A stretch of DNA of 64,000 nt from the NCBI GenBank assembly GCA_028291405.1, contig JAQGID010000395.1, forward strand, positions 21,371 through 85,370, written 5' to 3'. The position numbers were made by a program, and so were the translations under genes. The notes under the pieces were generated by a model, which was given only the letters and a program-made list of their open reading frames with translations, was not told where the DNA came from and did no database searches. Below, piece by piece: positions 49,074 through 57,669 of this stretch. How positions within the stretch are numbered: the stretch's first letter is position 1; every line of letters starts with the position of its first letter. This DNA is from Rhodospirillales bacterium. GTDB taxonomy: Bacteria > Pseudomonadota > Alphaproteobacteria > ATCC43930 > CGMCC-115725.

Positions 49074-49907
49074 ATGAAGGACATCAAGGGAAAGGTCGCG
49101 GTCGTCACCGGCGCGGCCTCGGGGATCGGGCTTGGCATGGCGCGGGCCTTCGCGAGCGAGGGCATGAGCGTCGCGCTCTGCGACATCCGTGCCGACAAGC
49201 TCGACGAGGCCGCGCGCCAGCTTCGCGAGCTCGGCGCACGGACGATGCAGATCGGCGTCGACGTTTCCGACCGTGCCGCGGTCGAGCGCGCCGCCGCCGC
49301 TGTCGAAGCAGAGTTCGGGCGCGTCCACGTCCTCGCCAACAACGCCGGCGTCGCCCTCAAGAGCGCGATCTCGGACGTCACGAACGACGAGTGGGATTGG
49401 GTGATCGGCGTCAATCTCTACGGCGTCATCCACGGCGCGCAGGCCTTCCTGCCGCGCATCCGCAAGCATGGCGAGGGTGGCCATATCGTCAACACCTCGT
49501 CGATCGGCGGCTTCCAGGTGCGGGAGGGGCGGCAGACCGGCGCCTATTCGACGACGAAATTCGGCGTCGCCGCATTCTCCGAGGCGTTGCGCAACGATCT
49601 CCGCGGTACGGGAATCGGCGTCTCCGTGCTGGCGCCGGCGGCGGTCAACACCGCGATCTACCAGGCGGCGGCGAACCGGCCGGAGCGCTTCGGCAAGCCG
49701 CCCACCGTCCTGCCGGAGACGCCGGAAGACATCCGCAACGGCATGCACCCTGACGACGTCGGCCGCCGCGTCGTCGCCGGCATCCGCGACGACGATTTTT
49801 ACCTCTTTACCCACCCGGAATCGCGCGGCTGGGTCGAGGAGCGCCACCGCGCGATCATGGACGGTTTCGATGCCGCCGAACGCTGGCGCACCGAACTGGG
49901 GCGCTAG
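49074..49907 (+). CDS. Short-chain dehydrogenase/reductase
   Basis: A 277-residue SDR with cofactor motif VTGAASGIGLGMA, NNAGVAL, catalytic Ser in NTSSIGGF and Tyr-Lys in AYSTTKFG. The tail (RGWVEERHRAIMDGF) is longer than the minimal fold. ATG 49074 follows GAGGGGG and lies 19 bases after the binding-protein gene, so both are probably co-transcribed. Substrate unknown. Confidence 0.9.
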   Translation: MKDIKGKVAVVTGAASGIGLGMARAFASEGMSVALCDIRADKLDEAARQLRELGARTMQIGVDVSDRAAVERAAAAVEAEFGRVHVLANNAGVALKSAISDVTNDEWDWVIGVNLYGVIHGAQAFLPRIRKHGEGGHIVNTSSIGGFQVREGRQTGAYSTTKFGVAAFSEALRNDLRGTGIGVSVLAPAAVNTAIYQAAANRPERFGKPPTVLPETPEDIRNGMHPDDVGRRVVAGIRDDDFYLFTHPESRGWVEERHRAIMDGFDAAERWRTELGR

Positions 49908-49912
49908 GGTCC

Positions 49913-49921
49913 TGATATAAT
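49913..49921 (+). promoter_or_regulatory. Extended -10 promoter upstream of MFS gene
   Basis: TGATATAAT is a perfect extended -10 element (TG-N-TATAAT) on the plus strand, rare in such GC-rich DNA. No good -35 lies upstream, as is usual for extended -10 promoters. A start near 49928 would give a leader of about 80 bases before GTG 50007. Confidence 0.4.
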
Positions 49922-49937
49922 TCCTGAACACCCAATG

Positions 49938-49970
49938 TCGTCATGCCCCGGCTTGCCCGGTATCTGCGCG
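49938..49970. repeat. Degenerate palindromic intergenic element
   Basis: The segment reading GTCATGCCCCGGCTTGCCC then GGTATCTGCGCG resembles, from memory, the dispersed palindrome seen between genes of many alphaproteobacteria (CCGG-type arms around a CTTG centre). The stem here is decayed. Only one copy was noticed in the window. Confidence 0.3.
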
Positions 49971-50006
49971 TACGGTCGATGCTGAACGCCGCGGCAAAGG
50001 AACCTC

Positions 50007-51407
50007 GTGACCAACGCGACTGTCCTCTCTCCCACGTCCCGCGCTCTCGCCCTTGTGGTCATCCTGACCGGCGCGCTGCTGCCGCCGCTCGATTTTTTCA
50101 TCGCGAACGTCGCCGTGCCCGCGATCCGCGAGACGCTGTCGGCAAGCCCGGCAGAAATCCAACTCGTCATCTCGGGATACGCGGCCGGCTACGCAGTTTT
50201 CCTCATCCCGGGCGGCCGCCTCGGCGATCTCTTCGGCCGCCGTCGGCTGTTCATTCTCGGCATGGCGGGGTTCACCCTGACCTCTGCGCTGTGCGGCTTC
50301 GCGACCTCGGGCGCGATGCTCGATGCGGCGCGGATCGTCGAAGGAACCTCGGCGGCGATCATGGCGCCACAGGTCCTAGGCTCGATCCGCGGCCTCTATG
50401 CCGAGCACGAGCTCGGGCGCGCCCTCAGCCTCTACAGCACGATGGTCGGCCTCGCTGCTGCCGTCGGCCAGATGCTCGGCGGCGCATTGATCGCGCTCGA
50501 CCTGTTCGGCCTTGGCTGGCGGCTGGTCTTCATCATCAATCTGCCGATCGGCATCTGTGCCATGTTCGGCGCCTCGGTGCTGCTGCCGGAGACCAGCCGG
50601 CGAACCGCGCAGAGTCTCGACATCTGCGGTGCCCTGCTGTTGCTCGCGACGCTCTGCGCTCTCATCCTGCCGCTGTCGGTCGGGCGCGACCAGGGTTGGC
50701 CGCTGTGGACCTTCCTTTCCCTCGCAGTCTTCCCGCTGCTATGGGCGGCCTTCATGCGGTTCGAGCGGCGCGTCGCACACTTGGGCGCGATGCCGCTCTT
50801 CGACATCGATCTGCTGCGCCGCCCAGGCTTCAAGGGCAGCCTGCTGATCGCCTTCCTGTTCTTCTTCACGACGCCGTTCTATCTCGGCTTTTCGCTGTAT
50901 CTGCAGGAAGGGCGGGGCATCGATGCCCTGGGCGCCGGCCTCGCGATCCTGCCCTATGGGATCGGTTGTCTCCTCGGGGCGCTCCTCACGACGCCGTTTC
51001 CGCCGTGGCTGCGCGCCCATCAATTCACCGTCGGAATGGGCTGCGAGCTCGTTGGTTATGCCGGCATCATGCTCTGCGTCGGCGCCCAGGCAGACGGCTG
51101 GCCGCTCGTCGTGATCCTCGCCCTCGCCGGATTCGGCCAGGGTGTCGCGATGCCGCGCGTCGTCGACATGGTCCTTTCCGCCGTTCCCTCGAGCCATGCC
51201 GGCCTCGCTGCCGGCATCCTGAACTCGACGCTGCAGATCGGCGCTGCGGTCAGCGTCGCGGTGATCGGCAGCATCTTCTACGAGGTGCTGGGATCGCAGA
51301 CCGGCGCGGCGGCCTACGCACACGCCCTGCAAGTCGCGCTGGCGGCGATCGTCGGCGTCTTCATCCTGGCACTCGTGCTCGGTCTGCTGCCGCAAGGCCG
51401 CCGGTAA
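50007..51407 (+). CDS. MFS exporter, DHA2-like
   Basis: A 466-residue inner-membrane transporter with about 12-14 TM helices. Motif A is GGRLGDLFGRRR, and the first helix has LTGALLPPLDFFIANVAVPAI, typical of EmrB/QacA-type drug exporters (LDxTIVNVALP in relatives; here FFIANVAVP). GTG 50007 follows AAAGGA at six bases. The hydrolase gene starts 34 bases downstream on the same strand. Substrate unknown. Confidence 0.87.
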   Translation: MTNATVLSPTSRALALVVILTGALLPPLDFFIANVAVPAIRETLSASPAEIQLVISGYAAGYAVFLIPGGRLGDLFGRRRLFILGMAGFTLTSALCGFATSGAMLDAARIVEGTSAAIMAPQVLGSIRGLYAEHELGRALSLYSTMVGLAAAVGQMLGGALIALDLFGLGWRLVFIINLPIGICAMFGASVLLPETSRRTAQSLDICGALLLLATLCALILPLSVGRDQGWPLWTFLSLAVFPLLWAAFMRFERRVAHLGAMPLFDIDLLRRPGFKGSLLIAFLFFFTTPFYLGFSLYLQEGRGIDALGAGLAILPYGIGCLLGALLTTPFPPWLRAHQFTVGMGCELVGYAGIMLCVGAQADGWPLVVILALAGFGQGVAMPRVVDMVLSAVPSSHAGLAAGILNSTLQIGAAVSVAVIGSIFYEVLGSQTGAAAYAHALQVALAAIVGVFILALVLGLLPQGRR

Positions 51408-51441
51408 TGCTAGGCTTGGAAGATCATTGCCAGGGGGAACC

Positions 51442-52368
51442 ATGCCGCTCGACCCGATGATCCAAAATATGCTCGCCGCCACCAAGGCATCGGGCTGGCC
51501 CGGAATCGCCGCCGTCACGCCGCAGGAGGCCCGCGATTTCATGGCGGCGCGCAATGCGCTGCTGGGGCAGGGGCCCGAGGTCGGCGCCGTCGAGGAGGTC
51601 GCGATCGCGACGCGAGGCGGCGCCATCCCCGGCCGTCTCTTCCTGCCGAGCGCGAAGCCGAAAGGGCTCATCGTCTTCTATCACGGCGGCGGCTGGGTCT
51701 TCGGGACCCCCGACGAGTACGAGCTGATCGCCCGCTGTCTCGTCGACCGGACGGGCTGCGCGACGTTGCTCGTCGACTACCGGCTGGCACCAGAGCACCG
51801 CTTTCCCGCCGGCGTCGAGGATTGCTACGACGCCTTCCTCTGGGCCGCTGAGCAGCGCCATCGCCTCGGCGGAGCCAGCCTGCCGCTGATCGTCGCCGGC
51901 GACAGCGCGGGCGGCAATCTCGCGGCGGTCTGCGCCGCCCTCGCGCGCGATGCCGGCGGGCCGGCGATTGCCTACCAGGTCCTGGTCTATCCCGTCGCCG
52001 ACTGCGATTTCACGACGGCATCCTACAAAGAGCATGGCGAGGGGCTGATGCTGACCGGCGCCGACATGAAATGGTTCTTTGCCCATTATGTCGGCGACGA
52101 GACGCGCTATGCCGACCCGCTGGTATCGCCGATGCGCGCGCCGAGCCTCGCGGGGCTGCCGCCGGCTTTCGTGGTCACGGCCGAATACGACGTGCTGCGC
52201 GACGAGGGCGAAGCCTTCGCGGCAAAGCTGCGCGACGCCGGCGTCGTCATCACCCTGCGACGCTATGACGGCATGGCGCACGGCTTCCTGCGCATGGTCA
52301 ACCTGATCGTGACTTCGCGTCAGGCGATGGACGACATCGGGCGGGCGATCTCCGCGCGGTGTAGCTAA
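51442..52368 (+). CDS. Alpha/beta hydrolase of the hormone-sensitive lipase group
   Basis: A 308-residue esterase. The oxyanion-hole motif H81-GGGW is followed by the nucleophile S155 in GDSAGGN, with the triad Asp in VVTAEYDVLRDEG and His in GMAHGFLRM. ATG 51442 follows CAGGGGGAA. No signal peptide, so it is cytosolic. It may act on esters exported or imported by the neighbouring MFS pump. Its stop overlaps the convergent MFS gene by 4 bases. Confidence 0.92.
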   Translation: MPLDPMIQNMLAATKASGWPGIAAVTPQEARDFMAARNALLGQGPEVGAVEEVAIATRGGAIPGRLFLPSAKPKGLIVFYHGGGWVFGTPDEYELIARCLVDRTGCATLLVDYRLAPEHRFPAGVEDCYDAFLWAAEQRHRLGGASLPLIVAGDSAGGNLAAVCAALARDAGGPAIAYQVLVYPVADCDFTTASYKEHGEGLMLTGADMKWFFAHYVGDETRYADPLVSPMRAPSLAGLPPAFVVTAEYDVLRDEGEAFAAKLRDAGVVITLRRYDGMAHGFLRMVNLIVTSRQAMDDIGRAISARCS

Positions 52369-53825
52369 GCTTCGTCGACGGCGGCTACCGCTGGCTTCGC
52401 CCGGCGATGCCCGGTGATCTCCATCCCGTCGCTCCGCCGCAGCTTGGCGAAGCCCCAGATCGGCAGCAGCACGACGACGCCGAAGAAGACGAAGATGGGC
52501 GCGAAATCACTGGTCGCGACCGGTGTGCCGTGCGGCACGAGAAGGCTGATCAGCGTCGCGGCGATCGCAACGCCGGCGCTCATGAAAAGCCGCATCGCGA
52601 CGCTCGAGATGCTGGTTCCCTGGCTCATCAGCGGCGGGCTGAGCTCGGCGTAGGCGAGGGTGCTGAGGCAGGTGTATTGCAGCGAGCGCATCAGGCCGAA
52701 GAGAAAGAGATAGGGAACCAACACCCAGTAGGTGCTCGTGGCATCGAAAAGCGCGAGTCCGGCGATCGCGCCAGCCACGAGTACCTCGTTGCCGATCAGC
52801 ACCGTCCGCGCGCCGAGCAGGCGGAGAATCGGACGCACCCAGAATACGATGAGCACGTCGCCGAAGCTGGAGACGAAACTCAGCATCCCGGAGTGGAACG
52901 GGTCGAGCCCCCAGCCGAGCTGGAAGAGCAGGGGCATGAGGAACGGCATCGCGCCGATGCCGATGCGGCAGAACGCGCCGGCGCCGACCGACACGGCGAA
53001 GCTGCGCACCTGGAAGAGGCCGAGATTGAGGACCGCGCCCTCGCGCCCCCAGGCGTAGCGGTAATAGGCGAAGAGGATGAGCGGCGCGGCGACGAGGAGC
53101 GCCGCCTCGGCCTCGACCGCGATCATGCCGCGACCGAGGTTCTCGATCGCCAGCTGGGCCAGCGCGAGGCCGAGGCCGATGATGACGAAGCCCTTGAAGT
53201 CGAAGGCCGCCGGGCGCGGCATCGCGATATTCTCGATCAGCGTCAGGGTCAGGACGATCCCGGCGATGCCGATCGGGATGTTGATGAAGAAGATCCAGTG
53301 CCATGAGAAATAGGTCGTGATGAAACCGCCGATCACCGGCCCCAGCATCGGGCCGGTGAGGCCGGGGACCAGCATGTAGTTCATCGCCTTGAGCAGATCC
53401 TCCTTCGGGAAGGACCGCAGGATGATCAGCCGGCCGACCGGGCTCATCATCGCGCCGCCGAGCCCCTGCAGCACGCGGGCACCGATCAGCATCTCGATGT
53501 TGCGGGAGAGACCGCACAGCACCGATCCGAGCGTGAACAGCAGGATGGCGGCGCAATAGACCTGGCGCGCACCGAAGCGATCTGCGATCCAGCCGCTGAC
53601 CGGGATGAAGACCGCGAGGCTGAGAAGATAGCTGGTGATCGCCAGGCTGAGCTCCGCCGGCGTCGCGCCGAGACTGTCGGCCATCTGCGGCAGCGACGTC
53701 CCGAGGATCGTCGAGTCGAGCCCCTCCATAAACTGGCTGCCAGCGATCGTGATCGGGATCGCCAGCGAGAACTTCCTCGCCCCACTCGAAGGACCGGTCG
53801 TCGAAGGTCCCGCTGCGCCCGTCAT
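52365..53825 (-). CDS. MFS exporter, DHA2 (EmrB/QacA) type
   Basis: A 486-residue inner-membrane transporter with the family opening GSQFMEGLDSTILGTSLPQMA split over TM1, motif A VSGWIADRFGARQ and motif C-like ARVLQGLGGAMMSPVGR. ATG 53825 was chosen for its GGAAAGGGAGAG ribosome site; the upstream frame is Cys/Arg-rich and overlaps the promoter zone of the dioxygenase gene. It is divergent from the dioxygenase gene. Confidence 0.9.
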   Translation of the reverse strand: MTGAAGPSTTGPSSGARKFSLAIPITIAGSQFMEGLDSTILGTSLPQMADSLGATPAELSLAITSYLLSLAVFIPVSGWIADRFGARQVYCAAILLFTLGSVLCGLSRNIEMLIGARVLQGLGGAMMSPVGRLIILRSFPKEDLLKAMNYMLVPGLTGPMLGPVIGGFITTYFSWHWIFFINIPIGIAGIVLTLTLIENIAMPRPAAFDFKGFVIIGLGLALAQLAIENLGRGMIAVEAEAALLVAAPLILFAYYRYAWGREGAVLNLGLFQVRSFAVSVGAGAFCRIGIGAMPFLMPLLFQLGWGLDPFHSGMLSFVSSFGDVLIVFWVRPILRLLGARTVLIGNEVLVAGAIAGLALFDATSTYWVLVPYLFLFGLMRSLQYTCLSTLAYAELSPPLMSQGTSISSVAMRLFMSAGVAIAATLISLLVPHGTPVATSDFAPIFVFFGVVVLLPIWGFAKLRRSDGMEITGHRRAKPAVAAVDEA

Positions 53826-54001
53826 CTCTCCCTTTCCGGATCGGCAAACGCTGCGCCGCGCACCAGCTCGCCCGCCGCAGCAATTCTCAGCCGCTCGTCG
53901 CCACGACCGATACGGGAATGGCACAGACCCGGTCGAGTCGTCTAGTGTCTGGCCTTTCCGACGCCGCCGGCACTTTGGCGACGGTGCAATGGAGGGCAGC
54001 G

Positions 54002-54784
54002 ATGCCACGTATGCCAAGCGTTTTCATAAGCCACGGCTCACCGATGCTGGCGCTCGAGCCCGAGCTGGCGGCGCACCAGTTTCTCAGCGGCGCCGCCGCG
54101 TTATGGCAGAAGCCGAAGGCGATTCTCGCAATCTCGCCGCATTGGGAGACGGCGGCTCCGGTGATCGGCTCGTCGCCGCAGCCGGAGACGGTCTATGATT
54201 TCTACGGATTTCCGCCGCCCCTCTACCGTTTGACCTATCCAGCGCCCGGCGCGCCGGATCTCGCCGAACGGGTGCGCGGCCTGCTGGCACGGTCGGGCGT
54301 TCCCGCGGCGCTTGATCAGGAGCAAGGCTTCGACCACGGCGTCTGGTCGCCGCTGCGGCTGATTTATCCCGATGCCGAGATTCCCGTCGCGCAGCTCTCC
54401 ATGCAGGCGCATCTCGGTACGGAGTACCAATACGCGATGGGCCGCGCCCTCGCGCCGCTGCGCGACGACAACGTCCTGATCTTCTGCTCGGGCACGCTGA
54501 CGCATAATCTGCGCGAAATGGACCGCACGGGGCGCGCCCCCGTCGCGGATTGGGCGGCTGCCTTCACCGAATGGGTGGCCGACGAGCTCGCGGCGCGCGA
54601 CGACGAGGCGCTGCTCGACTACCGCCGGCAAGCGCCCGCCGCGGCGCGAAACCATCCGAGCGACGAGCATCTCATGCCGCTCTTCATCGCGCTCGGCGCT
54701 GGAGCGCCCGGGGTTCCTCCGGAGCGCATCCATGCCAGCTACGCCTACGGAACGCAGTCGATGGATTGCTACCGGTTCGACTGA
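54002..54784 (+). CDS. DODA-type (class III) extradiol dioxygenase-family protein
   Basis: A 260-residue protein of the YgiD/4,5-DOPA dioxygenase group. Metal-site histidines are visible: H11 in ISHGSP, H47 in ISPHWE, then His in GFDHGVW and in LTHNLREM. The family uses Fe2+ or Zn2+ and opens catechol rings. ATG 54002 follows GGAGGG. It is divergent from the MFS gene and convergent with the DUF2934 protein. The physiological substrate is unknown. Confidence 0.9.
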   Translation: MPRMPSVFISHGSPMLALEPELAAHQFLSGAAALWQKPKAILAISPHWETAAPVIGSSPQPETVYDFYGFPPPLYRLTYPAPGAPDLAERVRGLLARSGVPAALDQEQGFDHGVWSPLRLIYPDAEIPVAQLSMQAHLGTEYQYAMGRALAPLRDDNVLIFCSGTLTHNLREMDRTGRAPVADWAAAFTEWVADELAARDDEALLDYRRQAPAAARNHPSDEHLMPLFIALGAGAPGVPPERIHASYAYGTQSMDCYRFD

Positions 54785-54798
54785 CCGCAGGCGGCGGG

Positions 54799-55107
54799 TT
54801 ACGCCTTGGGCTTGGCTGGCTTCGTCGTCTTTGCGGCCTTGGTATCGCCCTTCGTTTTGGCCGGCCTGGGCGTGGCGGCTTTCGGTTCTTTGACGGATTT
54901 CGGGGAGGCCTTGCGCTTGGCCTTGTCCGCGGCATCCGGCGTCGCCTCGACCGAGCTAGCGCTGGGCGCGGGCTTCATGTCGGGCCGATCGGCGAGATCC
55001 CGTTCGGCGCGATGCCAATGATCCTTGTCGCGCCCGTGCGGCCGTCCTTCCTGCTCCCAAATCTTGTACGCGTGTTCCTCGACCCGTGTCTTACGCTCTG
55101 AACTCAT
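54799..55107 (-). CDS. DUF2934 protein with Lys/Ala/Pro-rich tail
   Basis: A 102-residue protein. Residues ~8-38 match the DUF2934 signature (EEHAYKIWEQEGRPHGRD, then DHWHRAERDL). The rest is a basic low-complexity tail rich in Lys, Ala, Pro and Thr, similar to histone-H1-like or nucleic-acid-binding tails. ATG 55107 was chosen over a longer frame. Function not established for the family. Confidence 0.8.
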   Translation of the reverse strand: MSSERKTRVEEHAYKIWEQEGRPHGRDKDHWHRAERDLADRPDMKPAPSASSVEATPDAADKAKRKASPKSVKEPKAATPRPAKTKGDTKAAKTTKPAKPKA

Positions 55108-55309
55108 TCCGATTCTCCCGGATTGAAGTGCTTCCCTGGGTGAACTACCGAGATTAAAAAAGATCACAGGACACGTGTTTTGAGACTCTCACGATTGCCC
55201 TGCGAGGCTTGCAGGGCAGCCCGCCGTCGCACCGCCGGATGATGGATTGTCCATGGCGCCGGAGTTGGTGTCTATTGCCCACGGCAATTCTCGAGCCCGT
55301 TCGGAATCG

Positions 55310-56824
55310 ATGACCGTCGAAACGTCGCAGACCACCCCGCCGCAAGTCCAACATCCCGTCATCACCGGACGCTCCTGGGTTCTCGCCGCAATGATCATCA
55401 CGATCTTCATGTCCGCGCTCGAGGGCACGATCGTCGCCACGGCGATGCCGACGATCATCAGCGCGCTCGGCGGCTTCGATCTCTTCAGCTGGGTCTTCAC
55501 CGCGTATTTGCTGGCGATGGCGATCAGCACGCCGATCTACGGGCGCCTCGCCGATCTCTACGGACGCAAGCGCGTGCTGCTGTGGGCGACGGCGTTGTTC
55601 CTGGCCGGCTCGATCCTCTGCGGCTTCGCGACCGGCATGGTCGAGCTGATCGTCTATCGCGTCTTCCAGGGGATCGGCGCCGGTGCGCTCTTCCCAATCG
55701 CGCTGACGATCATCGGCGACATCTACTCGCCGGTCGAGCGCGCGCGGATCCAAGGCGCCCTCGCCAGCATATGGGCGGTCGCGGCCGTACTCGGGCCGAC
55801 GGTCGGCGCGGCGGTCATCGCGCATCTCTCCTGGGCGATGATCTTCTGGGTCAACGTGCCGATCGGCCTCGTCGCCGTCGCGATCGTCGTACTGACGTTC
55901 CATGAGAAGATCCGGCATCGCGAGCATCGCATCGACGTCCTCGGCGCGGCATTGATGACGCTCGGGATCTTCCTGCTGATGTTCGCCCTCGTCCAGGTCT
56001 CGGCCTTGAGCGTCGCGACCCTCGCCGGTCTCGTCGCGACGGCGGTCGTCGCGCTGGTTCTTTTCTTTTTCCGCGAACGTCGGGCGCCGGAGCCGATGAT
56101 GCCGGCGATCATCTGGCAGACGCCGGTCATCGTCACCGGCAACGCCGCAACGGTGGTGATCGGCGCGGCGCTGATGGGGACGACGGCGTTCCTGCCGCTC
56201 TACGTCCAGGGCGTCATGGGGCGAAGCGCGCTCGTCGCCGGCTTCGCTTTGACAGCGATCTCGATCGGCTGGCCGCTCGGCAGCGCCGTCGCCGGACGCT
56301 TGCTGCTGCGGATGAGCTACCGAACGACGGCCGTCGCAGGCGGCGTCTTCGTCTGCCTCGGCGCGCTGGTGATGATCTTCCTCGATCCCTCGCGCGGCGC
56401 GCTCTGGGCCGGCTTCGGCGCCGCCCTGACCGGTTTCGGCTTCGGCATCTGCTATACGCCCTACTTCGTGCTCGTGCAGTCGAGCGTCGATTGGGCCGAC
56501 CGCGGTGCCGCGACGGCGTCGAACGTCTTCGCCCGGACGATCGGCCAAGCGGTCGGCACCGCCGCCTTCGGCGGCATTCTCAACCTGGGCGTCGCCGAGC
56601 ACGTCGCCGGTGGGGGCGACCTCCTCAACCGCATCCTCGACCCGGAGCAGCGCGCCGGCATGCCGCCGGACATCGTCGCGCCGCTGATGCGCGCCGTCGC
56701 GGAATCGCTGCACAACGTATACCTCATCAACGGCCTACTGGCGGTGGTGCTGCTTCCGTTGGCGCTCCGTCTGCCAAAGCATCTCGGCGTTAACCGCGGC
56801 GCAGAGGGGAAGGCGGGACGATGA
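55310..56824 (+). CDS. MFS multidrug exporter, DHA2 (EmrB/QacA) type
   Basis: About 504 residues with 14 predicted TM helices; shares long stretches with the pump at 33299-34843 (EGTIVATAMP, TPIYGRLADLYGRKR, TIIGD, GPxxG). The start is uncertain: ATG 55310 has a weak GGA and ATG 55253 lies upstream in frame; the shorter form already holds a normal N-terminal tail before TM1. The stop overlaps the VOC gene start (ATGA), so export and the VOC protein are coupled. Confidence 0.88.
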   Translation: MTVETSQTTPPQVQHPVITGRSWVLAAMIITIFMSALEGTIVATAMPTIISALGGFDLFSWVFTAYLLAMAISTPIYGRLADLYGRKRVLLWATALFLAGSILCGFATGMVELIVYRVFQGIGAGALFPIALTIIGDIYSPVERARIQGALASIWAVAAVLGPTVGAAVIAHLSWAMIFWVNVPIGLVAVAIVVLTFHEKIRHREHRIDVLGAALMTLGIFLLMFALVQVSALSVATLAGLVATAVVALVLFFFRERRAPEPMMPAIIWQTPVIVTGNAATVVIGAALMGTTAFLPLYVQGVMGRSALVAGFALTAISIGWPLGSAVAGRLLLRMSYRTTAVAGGVFVCLGALVMIFLDPSRGALWAGFGAALTGFGFGICYTPYFVLVQSSVDWADRGAATASNVFARTIGQAVGTAAFGGILNLGVAEHVAGGGDLLNRILDPEQRAGMPPDIVAPLMRAVAESLHNVYLINGLLAVVLLPLALRLPKHLGVNRGAEGKAGR

Positions 56825-57660
56825 TTCGGCCGCTTCCGGCGCTCGACCACGTCGTCGTCAACGCTCGCGAGAACCTCGCTGCGGCCGCCGCCTGCTACCG
56901 CCGGCTCGGCTTTCATCTGACGCCACTCGGCCGCCACACGATCGGCTCGATGAATCACCTCGCGGTCTTCGCCGCCGACTACCTGGAGTTGGTTGGGTTC
57001 GAGGCGGGGTCGGCGGCGGCCCGCGGCGATCTCCTGCGCTCGCCGGCAGGGCTCGACGGGCTGGTCTTCGCCACCGAGGATGCCGATGCGGTGCATGCGG
57101 CGATGGCGTCTTCCGGCGTCGCGACCGGCGAGGTCGGCGAATTCTCCCGCCCCGTCGATCTCGGGGCAGGGACCGCCGACGCGCGCTTCCGCGTCGTGCG
57201 GCTCACCCCGGAAGTAGTGCCCTATGGACGGGTCTATTTCTGCCAGCATCTGACGCGACCGCTCGTCTGGCGCGACGAATGGCGGCACCATCCCAACGGC
57301 GTCGTCGGCGTTGCCCGCGCCGTCATCGCCGCCGTGCACCCGGACGCGACGGCCGCGCTCTACCGCCGCATGTTCGGCGCCGCCGCCGTGCGGACGATCG
57401 AGGGCGGGCAGAGCCTCGCCGTCGGGCTCAGCCGTTTCGACATCCTCTCGCCGAAGGCACTGGCCACCCAGCTCGGAACAGCCGTACCGGCCCTGGACGA
57501 ACAGCCGGCACGCATGGTGGCTCTCACCTTCCGGACGCTATCGCTGGCGCAGGCGGGTAGGGCACTGCAGGGGGGCGGCGTCGCCTTCGATCAGCGCTCC
57601 GATCGCATCCTCGTCGCCGCGAAGGACGCCTTCGGAGCCGCCCTCGAGTTCATCGCGTAG
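56821..57660 (+). CDS. Glyoxalase-like (VOC superfamily) protein
   Basis: A 279-residue protein with a Glyoxalase_3-like N-terminal VOC module (ALDHVVVNAREN, YRRLGFHLTPLGRHTIGSMNH split around residues 26-46, YLELVGFE) and a second, weaker VOC repeat in the C-terminal half (RAVIAAVHPDATAALYRRMFG). His/Glu metal ligands are plausible but not certain. Its coupling to a drug exporter suggests a binding or resistance role (inference). It ends 9 bases before the convergent UbiD gene. Confidence 0.82.
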   Translation: MIRPLPALDHVVVNARENLAAAAACYRRLGFHLTPLGRHTIGSMNHLAVFAADYLELVGFEAGSAAARGDLLRSPAGLDGLVFATEDADAVHAAMASSGVATGEVGEFSRPVDLGAGTADARFRVVRLTPEVVPYGRVYFCQHLTRPLVWRDEWRHHPNGVVGVARAVIAAVHPDATAALYRRMFGAAAVRTIEGGQSLAVGLSRFDILSPKALATQLGTAVPALDEQPARMVALTFRTLSLAQAGRALQGGGVAFDQRSDRILVAAKDAFGAALEFIA

Positions 57661-57669
57661 CGAGAGCCC

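Noticed and set aside
47651..49414. A 587-codon minus-strand frame across the Liv-type binding protein
   Set aside because: Antisense shadow of the binding-protein and SDR genes; no motif or ribosome site.
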